Of a stretch of 41,212 bases of DNA, positions 34,839-41,212 are shown piece by piece; position 1 is the first letter of the stretch; every line of letters starts with the position of its first letter. This stretch comes from Palsa-883 sp963847615 (lineage in GTDB: Bacteria; Pseudomonadota; Alphaproteobacteria; Acetobacterales; Acetobacteraceae), in NCBI GenBank assembly GCA_963847615.1, contig CAWKAN010000002.1, positions 1 through 41,212 on the forward strand. Direction: 5' to 3'. A program made the translations under genes and the position numbers. Under the pieces are notes generated by a model, which did not search any database, was not told the origin of the DNA, and was given only the letters and a program-made list of their open reading frames with translations.

Positions 34839-37433
34839 ATGCCACTTCATCGTCTGCTCGAGCGTCTTGCCGAGCTCTGTCGCCGCCGTGCCTGGATCGT
34901 CGTGCTGGCTGGTGCGCTACTCGCCGGGCTGTCGGGGGTCTATGCGGCACGCCACCTCGGCGTCAGCACCAACACCGACGACCTGTTTGCCGCCAGCCTG
35001 CCCTGGCGGCAGCACGCCGTCACGTTCAATCGGGATTTTCCGCAGTTCCGCGACCTGCTGGTGGCCGTGGTCGACGCGCGCGAACCGGAGGAGGCCGCCG
35101 CCACGGCGGCCGCCCTGGCCAAGGCGTTGGCCGCCGACCATGTTCACTTCCGGACGGTCGACCGGCCCGACGCCTCGCCGTTCCTGCGCCAGGAAGGGCT
35201 GCTGTTCCTCGATACCGGACAACTCACCGATCTGCTGAACCGACTGATCGACGCGCAGCCGTTCATCGGCCAGCTGGTGGCGGACCCGACCGCGCGCGGC
35301 CTGTTCTCCGCGCTGGCGTTGCTCGGCATGGGGGTGAGCCGGGGCGACTTCGACCTCGCGCCGTACGACGCGGCGCTGGCGGCGTTCCACCAGGCGATGG
35401 CGGGCGCGCTCGATGGCCAGGCGGCGCCGTTGTCGTGGCAGCGCCTGCTGGGTGGCGGGCTGTCCGACCTGGCCGGCAAATACCGCTTCGTGCTGGTGCA
35501 ACCGCGGCAGGACTACGGCGCGCTGGAGCCCGGCGGCGGCGCCACCAGGGCGATGCGCACGGTGATCGCCAGCCTGCCCTTCGTGCAATCCGGTCAGGCG
35601 CGGGTGCGCATCACCGGGCAGGTCGCGCTGGCGGACGAGGAATTCGCCACCGTGGCGCAAGGCGCGGTCGAGGGGCTGATCGGCAGCGTGCTGCTGATCG
35701 CGCTCTGGCTGTTCCTGGCGGTGCGAAGCTGGCGGTTGATCGTGCCGATCCTGCTGACGCTGGGTCTCGGGCTGATGCTGACGCTGCTGTTCGCCGCCGT
35801 CGCGGTCGGCACGCTCAACCTGGTCTCGGTCGGGTTCGGCGTGCTGTTCGTCGGCATCGCGGTGGATTTCGCCATCCAGTTCTGCGTCCGCTACCGCGAG
35901 CGACGATTCGAGTTCCCCGACCCCGAGGAGGCGCTGCGCCATACCGCAACCCGCGTGGGAACGCAGATCCTGGTGGCGGCGCTGGCCACGGCGGCGGGTT
36001 TCCTCGCTTTCGTGCCGACCGATTTCCGCGGCGTGTCGGAACTGGGGCTGATCGCCGGGGTTGGCATGCTGATCGCCTTCCTGTGCACCGTCAGCTTCCT
36101 GCCCGCCGCCATCACCGTGTTCCGCCCGGCCGGCGAAGCCGCCAAGGTCGGCTTCGCCTGGGCCGCCCGCTTCGAGCCCTGGCTGCTGCGCCGGCGCGGC
36201 GCGGTGCTGGGCGTGTGCGCGGGACTGGCCGTGCTGGCGCTGGGCGCCTCGCCCCGCCTGCGCTTCGATTCCGACCCGCTGCACACCAAGAACCCGAACA
36301 CCGAGGCGATGCGCACGCTGCGCGACCTGATGGACTCGCCGCTGACCAATCCGTACAGCATCGACATCCTGACGCCGAACGTCACCGCCGCGGCGACCTT
36401 GGCCGAGCAGCTGCGGCAGCTGCCGCTGGTCGCCGAGGCGATCACGCTGCAGAGCTTCGTGCCGGAGGACCAGGCGAAGAAGCTGGCGCTGATCGCCGAT
36501 GCCGACAACATTCTGGCGCCGACCCTGCTGGCGCCGAGCGCCGTCGCCGCGGTGACGCCCGGACAGCTCCGCCTGGCGGCGAAGACGGCGCTGGCGCAGA
36601 TCGATCCGGCGCTGGCCAGGCTGCCGCCCTCGCATCCGCTGGCGGCGATCGCCGCCGACCTCAGGCGGCTGGAGGTGGCGCCGGACGCCGAGCTGCTGGC
36701 GACCGAGCAGGCGCTGACCCGCTTCCTGCCCGATCAGTTGCGCCAGTTGCGTGAGGTGCTGTCCGCCGGACCGGTGACGCGGCGCGACCTCCCGCCCGAG
36801 CTGACGCGCGAGTGGGCGCTGCCGGACGGGACGGCGCGGGTACAGGTGATGGGCAAACCGGCGGCGGACGCGAACAGTGCGGGGCTGCGCAAATTCGTCG
36901 CCGAGGTGACCAGGATCGCCCCCGAAGCGGGCGGCTCGGCGGTCACCATCGAGGCGACCAGCGCCACCATCACCGGCGCGTTCCGCAAGGCGGCGGTGCT
37001 GGCCGCGGTGGCGATCACCGCCATCCTGGTCGTGGTGCTGCGCCGGCCGCGCGACGTGCTGCTGGTGCTGGCGCCGCTGGCGCTGTCGTCGCTGCTGACC
37101 GTGCTGGTCGCGGTGGTGCTGCCGCTACCGCTGAACTTCGCCAACATCATCGCGCTGCCGCTGCTGCTGGGGATCGGCGTGGCGTTCAACATCTATTTCG
37201 TGATGAACTGGCGCGTCGGACAGACCGGCCTGCTGGGCTCGGCGACGGCGCGGGCGATCCTGTTCTCGGCGCTGACCACCGCCACGGCGTTCGGCTCGCT
37301 GGCGCTGTCGGCGCACCCCGGCACGGCGAGCATGGGCAAGCTGCTGCTGGTCAGCCTGGGCTGCACGCTGCTGGCCAGCCTGGTGTTCGTCCCGGCGTTG
37401 CTGGCGACACTGCGCCCGCCAACCGACGGTTAA
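34839..37433 (+). CDS. hpnN: HpnN-type RND/MMPL family lipid transporter
   Basis: An 864-residue inner-membrane transporter with two RND halves, each one helix plus a large periplasmic loop and a cluster of five helices. Recognisable stretches are STNTDDLFAASLPWRQ, IASLPFVQSGQARVRITGQVAL, GFGVLFVGIAVDFAIQFCVRYRE (helix 4 motif with Asp), FRGVSELGLIAGVGM, and in the second half ANIIALPLLLGIGVAFNIYFVMNWR and HPGTASMGKLL. This is the hopanoid-biosynthesis-associated HpnN pattern; HpnN moves hopanoids to the outer membrane. The start at 34839 follows GGAG. No other hopanoid genes are in the window, so the substrate is inferred from the family. Confidence 0.82.
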   Translation: MPLHRLLERLAELCRRRAWIVVLAGALLAGLSGVYAARHLGVSTNTDDLFAASLPWRQHAVTFNRDFPQFRDLLVAVVDAREPEEAAATAAALAKALAADHVHFRTVDRPDASPFLRQEGLLFLDTGQLTDLLNRLIDAQPFIGQLVADPTARGLFSALALLGMGVSRGDFDLAPYDAALAAFHQAMAGALDGQAAPLSWQRLLGGGLSDLAGKYRFVLVQPRQDYGALEPGGGATRAMRTVIASLPFVQSGQARVRITGQVALADEEFATVAQGAVEGLIGSVLLIALWLFLAVRSWRLIVPILLTLGLGLMLTLLFAAVAVGTLNLVSVGFGVLFVGIAVDFAIQFCVRYRERRFEFPDPEEALRHTATRVGTQILVAALATAAGFLAFVPTDFRGVSELGLIAGVGMLIAFLCTVSFLPAAITVFRPAGEAAKVGFAWAARFEPWLLRRRGAVLGVCAGLAVLALGASPRLRFDSDPLHTKNPNTEAMRTLRDLMDSPLTNPYSIDILTPNVTAAATLAEQLRQLPLVAEAITLQSFVPEDQAKKLALIADADNILAPTLLAPSAVAAVTPGQLRLAAKTALAQIDPALARLPPSHPLAAIAADLRRLEVAPDAELLATEQALTRFLPDQLRQLREVLSAGPVTRRDLPPELTREWALPDGTARVQVMGKPAADANSAGLRKFVAEVTRIAPEAGGSAVTIEATSATITGAFRKAAVLAAVAITAILVVVLRRPRDVLLVLAPLALSSLLTVLVAVVLPLPLNFANIIALPLLLGIGVAFNIYFVMNWRVGQTGLLGSATARAILFSALTTATAFGSLALSAHPGTASMGKLLLVSLGCTLLASLVFVPALLATLRPPTDG

Positions 37434-37457
37434 CCATCGCCCGCCCATGCTGGCGGC

Positions 37458-37780
37458 ATGTGGCTGGTGATCGCCCTGCTGCTGCTGATCGCGCGCCCGT
37501 TGGCGGCGCAGCCGGCGGATTGCGCGCCGGCGCCGCCGACCGGCCCCACCGTCCCATTGGGGATCGACATCGCCGGGCGCCCTGGGGTGCCGCAGGGCGC
37601 CAGCGGCAAGGCCTATGTCAACGTGCCGATTGGCGCACCCGCCGGCAACGCCTGCGCTGACGACAAGCCGGCGCCGCGCGATGTGCTGCACGGTGAGCCC
37701 GGCGACGTGCTGGGGGGCCACCGTCGCCCGATCTGCTGCGCGGGCCCGGCCATCCGCATGTCGAGGTCGAGATTCGCTGA
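37458..37780 (+). CDS. Small secreted protein, probable 3' frameshift
   Basis: The ATG at 37458 (24 bases after hpnN) starts a signal peptide (MWLVIALLLLIARPLAAQ) followed by a Pro/Gly-rich mature part (VPLGIDIAGRPGVPQGASGKAYVNVPIG). As read, the frame runs to 37892 with an unnatural Arg/Pro-rich tail. A one-base change in the GGGGGGCC run near 37711-37718 would give PPSPDLLRGPGHPHVEVEIR and a stop at 37778-37780, which is more protein-like. No family is recognised. Co-transcription with hpnN is likely from the spacing. Confidence 0.5.
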
Positions 37781-38498
37781 CCCGCCCCCGCCCCGCCCCT
37801 GCCCGACCCGGCCCGGGCAGGCAACACCACATCGTCAGCGGCGGCAGCCAGCGCCGCTTCGCGCTTCCGCTGCGTTAGGCAACGCCCAATAATTGCCGCT
37901 TCGAGGTGCGCCCTGGCCAGGCTGCGTAGCTCCAGTCCAGGTGCCCCGGGTCGCCCTCAAACCTGAGGGTGACCCATCAGCCTGAAGGTGTCATCGTGCG
38001 GCAAGCAAGGCAAGCAAGTAATCAAGCGGACACAGAGTTACACAGAGGGCGCACAGAGTTACACAGAGAAAGCAAATGGCGCTGCGCGCAAGGTATTCCG
38101 AGCTGTAATACCAGGTATCGAAAGGACCGACTCTTCGACGTCGTGACTGGTGGAGGCCGACTATCCAGGACTTTTCTGTTGCCAGCAAGGAAGTCGTGGA
38201 TGGCCGGCCTCCGCCGGCCATGACGTGGCGCGGTGTAGGTGGGTCAATCCTTTCGTCCCCTGGTATAAATCCGCCATCAGCGCGAAGCGCCAATAAATAC
38301 TTCTCTGTGAAACTCTGTGCGCCCTCTGTGCAACTCTGTGTCCGCTTGATTACTTGCTTTCCCGCGTTGCCGCGATTCCCGAAAGACCAGTGTGGGCGGT
38401 CCAGGCAAGCCGGCGATACGGGCCAAATGCGGTCATCCTGCCCAACGGGAAGCCAAGCTGCACAACCGCGGTCGATTCGTTCATTGTCGGGCGTCGCC
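37781..38498. other. Intergenic region containing a foldback repeat element
   Basis: No gene is recognised. The central part (38012-38359) is a foldback element. The flanks (37781-38011 and 38360-38498) show nothing further of note. Confidence 0.5.
38012..38359. repeat. 348-bp foldback (MITE-like) element with 59-bp terminal inverted repeats
   Basis: The left end (38012-38070) and right end (38301-38359) are inverted copies with about two mismatches, rich in the CACAGAGTTACACAGAG-type motif. Inverted similarity continues inward imperfectly (ATACCAGG...CGAAAGGA near 38106 and 38245). An internal hairpin ATGGCCGGC-CTCC-GCCGGCCAT lies at 38201-38222. No transposase frame is present. Short CACAGAG-containing repeats are widespread in bacteria, and this one is arranged as a complete foldback unit. 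Confidence 0.7.
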
Positions 38499-39080
38499 TT
38501 ACCGCGCCTTGGGAACGGTCACGCCGATCATGTCGCCCTCGCGCACGATCGCGGCGAGCTGCGCCTCGCTCCAGCCGTCGGTGCCGGCCGGGCGCAGCGG
38601 CAGCACCATCCAGCGATATTCCGCGGTCGAATCGAGCACGGTGACCTTGGTGTCGTCCGGCAACACCGTGCCCCACTCGGCGATCAGGCCGCGCGGGTCG
38701 CGCACCGCGCGGGAGCGGTAGCCGGCCGACTTGTACCAGAACGGCGGATAACCCAGCACCGCGCGCGGGTAGCAGCTGCACAAGGTGCACACCACCAGAT
38801 GATGCAGGCCCGGCACATTCTCCAGCACCCCCAGCGGCGGCATGCCGCGCATCGGAATGCCCAGCATCTCGGCGGCCTTGCTGCCATCCTCCAGCAGCAG
38901 CGCGCGGTAGTCGGGATCGGTCCAGGCGCGCGCCACCATGCGCCCCCCCTGGCCGGGCGAGGCGCGGTCGGTGACGGCGATGCACTCGGCGATCTCCGCC
39001 GTCGAGGCGATGCCCTTTTCGGCCAGCAGCCGGCGGACCGCCGCCAGCAGCGCTTCGCCGTCGGTTTCCAGGAGGGTCAT
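38499..39080 (-). CDS. Cobalt-type nitrile hydratase alpha subunit
   Basis: A 193-residue NHase alpha-family protein. The metal-binding loop VCTLCSCY is present; Thr after the first Cys is the cobalt-type signature (iron types have Ser). The following YPRAVLGYPPFWYKSAGYRSRAVRDPRG is also conserved. The enzyme hydrates nitriles to amides in the cytoplasm; the two inner Cys are oxidised to sulfinic/sulfenic forms. Its start overlaps the stop of the preceding gene by four bases. With the next two genes it makes a three-gene operon with a split beta subunit, as in toyocamycin nitrile hydratase and thiocyanate hydrolase. The length favours nitrile hydratase over the longer thiocyanate hydrolase gamma subunit. 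Confidence 0.85.
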   Translation of the reverse strand: MTLLETDGEALLAAVRRLLAEKGIASTAEIAECIAVTDRASPGQGGRMVARAWTDPDYRALLLEDGSKAAEMLGIPMRGMPPLGVLENVPGLHHLVVCTLCSCYPRAVLGYPPFWYKSAGYRSRAVRDPRGLIAEWGTVLPDDTKVTVLDSTAEYRWMVLPLRPAGTDGWSEAQLAAIVREGDMIGVTVPKAR

Positions 39081-39361
39081 GCCGGTTCCAGCCAGTGCTC
39101 GAAAATTTCCACCAGAACGTGGTCGCCGGCGCGGCCCGCCTGCCAGATCGGCGGCTGCTCGAAGCGCACGTGATACAGCGCGCGCGGCGGCGCCGGGCGG
39201 GCGAACGCCAGGTCCTCCGGGTTCCTGAAGGCGCCGAGCGCGCGCACCACGGTGCCCTGCGCGCCGCGCACGTAGTGCGGCGTGCGGATATGCACGGGGC
39301 CGCGCGTCTCCGGCCAGTCGTTGCGCACCCGCACGCGCGTGCCCGGGGTCAACGCGGCCAT
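39077..39361 (-). CDS. Nitrile hydratase beta-subunit C-terminal (SH3-like) domain as a separate protein
   Basis: A 94-residue protein corresponding to the SH3-like C-terminal half of NHase beta: FTPGTRVRV-like LTPGTRVRVRNDWPETRGPVHIRTPHYVRGAQGTVV, and YHVRFEQPPIWQ with HVLVEIFEHWLEPA at the end. The HxRxPxYxRGxxG motif contains the conserved Arg that contacts the oxidised Cys ligands of alpha. It is coupled to the upstream gene (TGATG, one-base overlap) and to alpha (ATGA). This confirms a genuine split of beta rather than a broken gene. Confidence 0.85.
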   Translation of the reverse strand: MAALTPGTRVRVRNDWPETRGPVHIRTPHYVRGAQGTVVRALGAFRNPEDLAFARPAPPRALYHVRFEQPPIWQAGRAGDHVLVEIFEHWLEPA

Positions 39362-39669
39362 CAGCCGTGCTCCAACGCGGCTTGCAGCTCGGCCTCGGTG
39401 ATCACGCCCTTGCGCAACAGGGTGTCGGTGATCGAGCGGATCCAGCGCCGGTAATAGGTGAGCCGGTGGTAGTCGGCCTCGGGGATCGCCTCGATCCCGC
39501 GGCGCAGCTCGTCCACCGTCATGATGTCCTTCATGCCGAGCACCTGGCGCAGCGCGTCAACCTCCTTGTCGAAGTCGGTCAACGCGTGCGGCGCGATGTC
39601 CACCGGCTCGCACATGTATTTCGGCACGCCACCCAGGTCGTGGTGGGCGCGGGGCACATCCTTGTCCAT
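39361..39669 (-). CDS. Nitrile hydratase beta-subunit N-terminal domain as a separate protein
   Basis: A 102-residue protein resembling the N-terminal helical half of NHase beta: HHDLGGVPKY near the start, then FDKEVDALRQVLGMKDIMTVDELRRGIEAIPEADY, and YHRLTYYRRWIRSITDTLLRKGVITEAEL, the conserved Y..YY..W...LL..KGV-T..EL pattern. It is the first gene of the operon. NHase activator proteins also resemble this domain, so an additional maturation role is possible. The start at 39669 is the only ATG consistent with the DLGG motif. Confidence 0.8.
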   Translation of the reverse strand: MDKDVPRAHHDLGGVPKYMCEPVDIAPHALTDFDKEVDALRQVLGMKDIMTVDELRRGIEAIPEADYHRLTYYRRWIRSITDTLLRKGVITEAELQAALEHG

Positions 39670-39705
39670 GCGCCGAGCATAGCGCAGGCTGGTCGGCTTG
39701 ACAAC

Positions 39706-40395
39706 TCAGTTGCCGACCGGCTCGCCGGGCAGCGTGCCCCAGAACTGGTCGCGCCGCAGCCAGCCGCGGTAGGCGCCGGCCTGCACCTGGCACCAGTCGG
39801 CCTTCGCCGCGCAGGCGCGGATCCGCCCGATCACGCCGAGCTGGAGGATCGCCACCGCGGGCGAGGCGTCGTCCGGATCATGCCGCAGCGTGCGGTCGGC
39901 GCCGGTCACCTGGAAGCTGCGCCGCCCCATGACCATCACCTCCTGCACCCAGCCGCGCACGCCGTCGGCGTCGCGGATCAGGCGCCAGATGTCGAACTCC
40001 CGCTCGATCTCCACCGGCAGGTCGCGCCGCTGGTAGACCCATTCGATCTGGTACCGCTCCCCCGGGCCGGTGCGCAGGTTCACCCGCGCGGCCCGCAGCG
40101 CGACGAAGCGCGGGACCGGCAGGCCGGTACTGCTGCCCTTGGTCGGATCCTGCGGGGGTGGGGCCGGCTTGGACTGGGCTTCCGGCCCGGGTTTGGCCGG
40201 CACCGCCGGCTGCACCGGCCTGGGCGGCGCCGGCGGTGGCGGCAGCGGCAGCGCCGCGTCGCGCGGCGCGACCTTCACCGCGTGCGCCGACCCTTGGGCG
40301 CGCACCACCGGCGGCGCCGCCCAGGCCGGCGCCACCACCAGCACCGCGCCGAGCGCCGCCAGACGAAGACCAGACGCCAGGACCGCAACGGACAT
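39706..40395 (-). CDS. Exported protein with bacterial SH3 domains
   Basis: About 229 residues from the ATG at 40395, which follows AGGTGGG; an ATG at 40431 is also possible. The signal peptide is SVAVLASGLRLAALGAVLVV, with cleavage near AWAAPP. A Pro/Ala/Lys-rich linker follows. Then comes an SH3-type domain (RFVALRAARVNLRTGPGERY, YQRRDLPVEIEREFDIWRLI, GVRGWVQEVMV) and a second, weaker SH3-like unit (LQLGVIGRIRACAAKADWCQV, YRGWLRRDQFWG). Proteins of this type are common in alphaproteobacteria, probably bind cell wall and lie in the periplasm. No partner gene is evident. Confidence 0.75.
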   Translation of the reverse strand: MSVAVLASGLRLAALGAVLVVAPAWAAPPVVRAQGSAHAVKVAPRDAALPLPPPPAPPRPVQPAVPAKPGPEAQSKPAPPPQDPTKGSSTGLPVPRFVALRAARVNLRTGPGERYQIEWVYQRRDLPVEIEREFDIWRLIRDADGVRGWVQEVMVMGRRSFQVTGADRTLRHDPDDASPAVAILQLGVIGRIRACAAKADWCQVQAGAYRGWLRRDQFWGTLPGEPVGN

Positions 40396-40450
40396 CCCAC
40401 CTGCGTGCCAAGACCGCACCGCGCCGGTCAAGTCGGCACATCACGTGACA

Positions 40451-40610
40451 CAGGGCAATCGGGTGAAGCGAAGGCAGGTCGGGGCTTCGCCCCGGACCCC
40501 ACCAAGGGCTCGCCCTTGGCGGGGTTCCCAATGGTACCATGGCGGGCAGCGCCCCTTGGTGGGGTCCGGGGCTTCGCCCCGGCCTTGCTTTCGTTCACCC
40601 GATTGCCCTG
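40451..40610. repeat. Palindromic intergenic element, copy C (short form)
   Basis: A 160-bp form running from CAGGGCAATCGGG to CCCGATTGCCCTG. It consists only of the outer shell: paired CGGGGCTTCGCCCCGG hairpins and CCAAGGGC/GCCCCTTGG segments. It lacks the ~117-bp central palindrome of copies A and B. It abuts the truncated IS66 tnpA at 40611. Confidence 0.8.
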
Positions 40611-40872
40611 CACCGACCGCGCGATCGGCTCGGTTTGCGGCGGCCGGGCTTGGACCGGTTGCAGGGTTCTCGCACGGCCCCGGCTGGACGCGGATCAGGT
40701 GGCGCCACCCATAGAGCTGGCCCGTGCCGATGCCATGCCTGCGCGCGATACCCGCGATCAAGGCATTCGGTTCCAGGCTCTCCGCCACGATCGCCTGCTT
40801 CTCCACCGCCGACCAGCGCCGGCGACGCTCGCCGCGGGTGATCACTTCGATGCGCCGTGGGCGAGCACTCAT
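40611..40872 (-). pseudogene. IS66-family transposase accessory gene (tnpA/orfA), truncated
   Basis: The minus strand encodes MSARPRRIEVITRGERRRRW-SAVEKQAIVAESLEPNALIAGIARRHGIGTGQLYGWRHLI. This is the helix-turn-helix protein of IS66-type elements (usually 110-140 residues). After about 85 codons the frame runs into palindromic element C at 40610, and no natural C-terminus, tnpB or tnpC follows. The start at 40872 lies inside an inverted repeat (40863-40893). Confidence 0.65.
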
Positions 40873-40893
40873 ATGGTACTCATATGAGTGCTC
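40863..40893. promoter_or_regulatory. Inverted repeat over the IS66 tnpA start codon
   Basis: GAGCACTCATATG and CATATGAGTGCTC are perfect 13-base inverted arms separated by five bases. The right-hand side lies upstream of, and the left-hand side covers, the tnpA ATG at 40872-40870. It could be an operator bound by the helix-turn-helix TnpA itself, or an RNA hairpin that hides the start codon. Confidence 0.45.
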
Positions 40894-41040
40894 AGATCGG
40901 TGTTCTCGCTGGCCTCCGGGTTGTCCATGTCCGTGGTCATGACGGGACATGCCAACAGAGTTGGCCGCGTTACCGCAATGTGGTCGCGGCGCTACGCTTG
41001 CGAGGCCGCTCTCAATGTCCGGACAGCACCTGCCATGCCC

Positions 41041-41211
41041 CTATAGCGGCTTGAATAGACGCATTCCGGCAAGAACCCGACGCAGAGTCAACAGGTCCTT
41101 GTCTAATCGGGACTCCGTAGTGAAAAGACTTACTTCATAATTGATCCACGCATCAATATCCGCACATCTGGGCACCTGAGCAAATACCCAGACCTCAACC
41201 TTGCCATTCCC
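41041..41211 (-). CDS. 3' end of an unidentified gene (partial)
   Basis: An open frame enters from the window edge and ends at TAG (41043-41041). The visible 56 residues include GKVEVWVFAQVPRCADIDAW, EVSLFTTESRLDKDLLTLRRV and end GMRLFKPL. It is soluble with mixed charge. The GC content is visibly lower than in neighbouring genes, which hints at accessory or transferred DNA next to the IS66 remnant. Family not recognised. Confidence 0.45.
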   Translation of the reverse strand, partial: GNGKVEVWVFAQVPRCADIDAWINYEVSLFTTESRLDKDLLTLRRVLAGMRLFKPL

Positions 41212-41212
41212 G

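Noticed and set aside
38499..39669. Thiocyanate hydrolase operon
   Set aside because: The alpha-like subunit is about 50 residues shorter than the known gamma subunit of that enzyme; kept as an alternative only.

Overview
The window looks like two unrelated pieces of genomic DNA joined at about 14.80-14.835 kb. The left piece (1-14.8 kb) resembles a high-GC Actinobacteriota-type genome. It carries secreted proteins built from YCF48/BNR-type repeats, RCC1 repeats and OmpL47/Ig-like repeats, a clostripain-like (C11) protease, an ECF sigma factor with a translationally coupled membrane protein, remnants of a tyrosine integrase beside the 3' half of tRNA-Arg(CCT), a DMT-family transporter and the C-terminal half of a PIG-V-like membrane glycosyltransferase. 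Most genes before about 12 kb are interrupted by many small indels; the genes at 12.6-14.8 kb are intact.

The right piece (14.8-41.2 kb) looks like an alphaproteobacterium, most plausibly Acetobacterales/Rhodospirillales (an inference from HpnN, the style of the type VI genes, the GC-rich repeats and IS66). It begins with the N-terminal 89 residues of a PpkA-like Ser/Thr kinase, fused in frame to the actinobacterial glycosyltransferase at the join. A type VI secretion (T6SS) locus then fills 15-34.4 kb. It encodes a DUF4337 protein, a zinc-ribbon methyltransferase, a PAAR tip protein, a nearly uncharged 365-residue protein of unknown function, Hcp, TssC, VgrG, TssM, a TssL with an OmpA domain, TssK, TssJ, the FHA protein TagH, a divergent 182-residue unknown protein and a TssB-TssC fusion with a low-complexity tail. 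No TssA, E, F, G or H and no free TssB is present. TssM and Hcp each carry a single-base frameshift.

After the T6SS locus come an HpnN-type RND lipid transporter, a small secreted protein, a 348-bp foldback element, a three-gene cobalt-type nitrile hydratase operon (split beta subunit), an SH3-domain exported protein, a truncated IS66 tnpA and the 3' end of an unidentified gene.

The most unusual non-coding structure is a family of three intergenic elements (17518-17888, 34425-34757, 40451-40610). They share CAGGGCAATCGG-type terminal inverted repeats. Two contain a roughly 117-bp near-perfect palindrome whose arms differ between copies by paired, compensatory changes.
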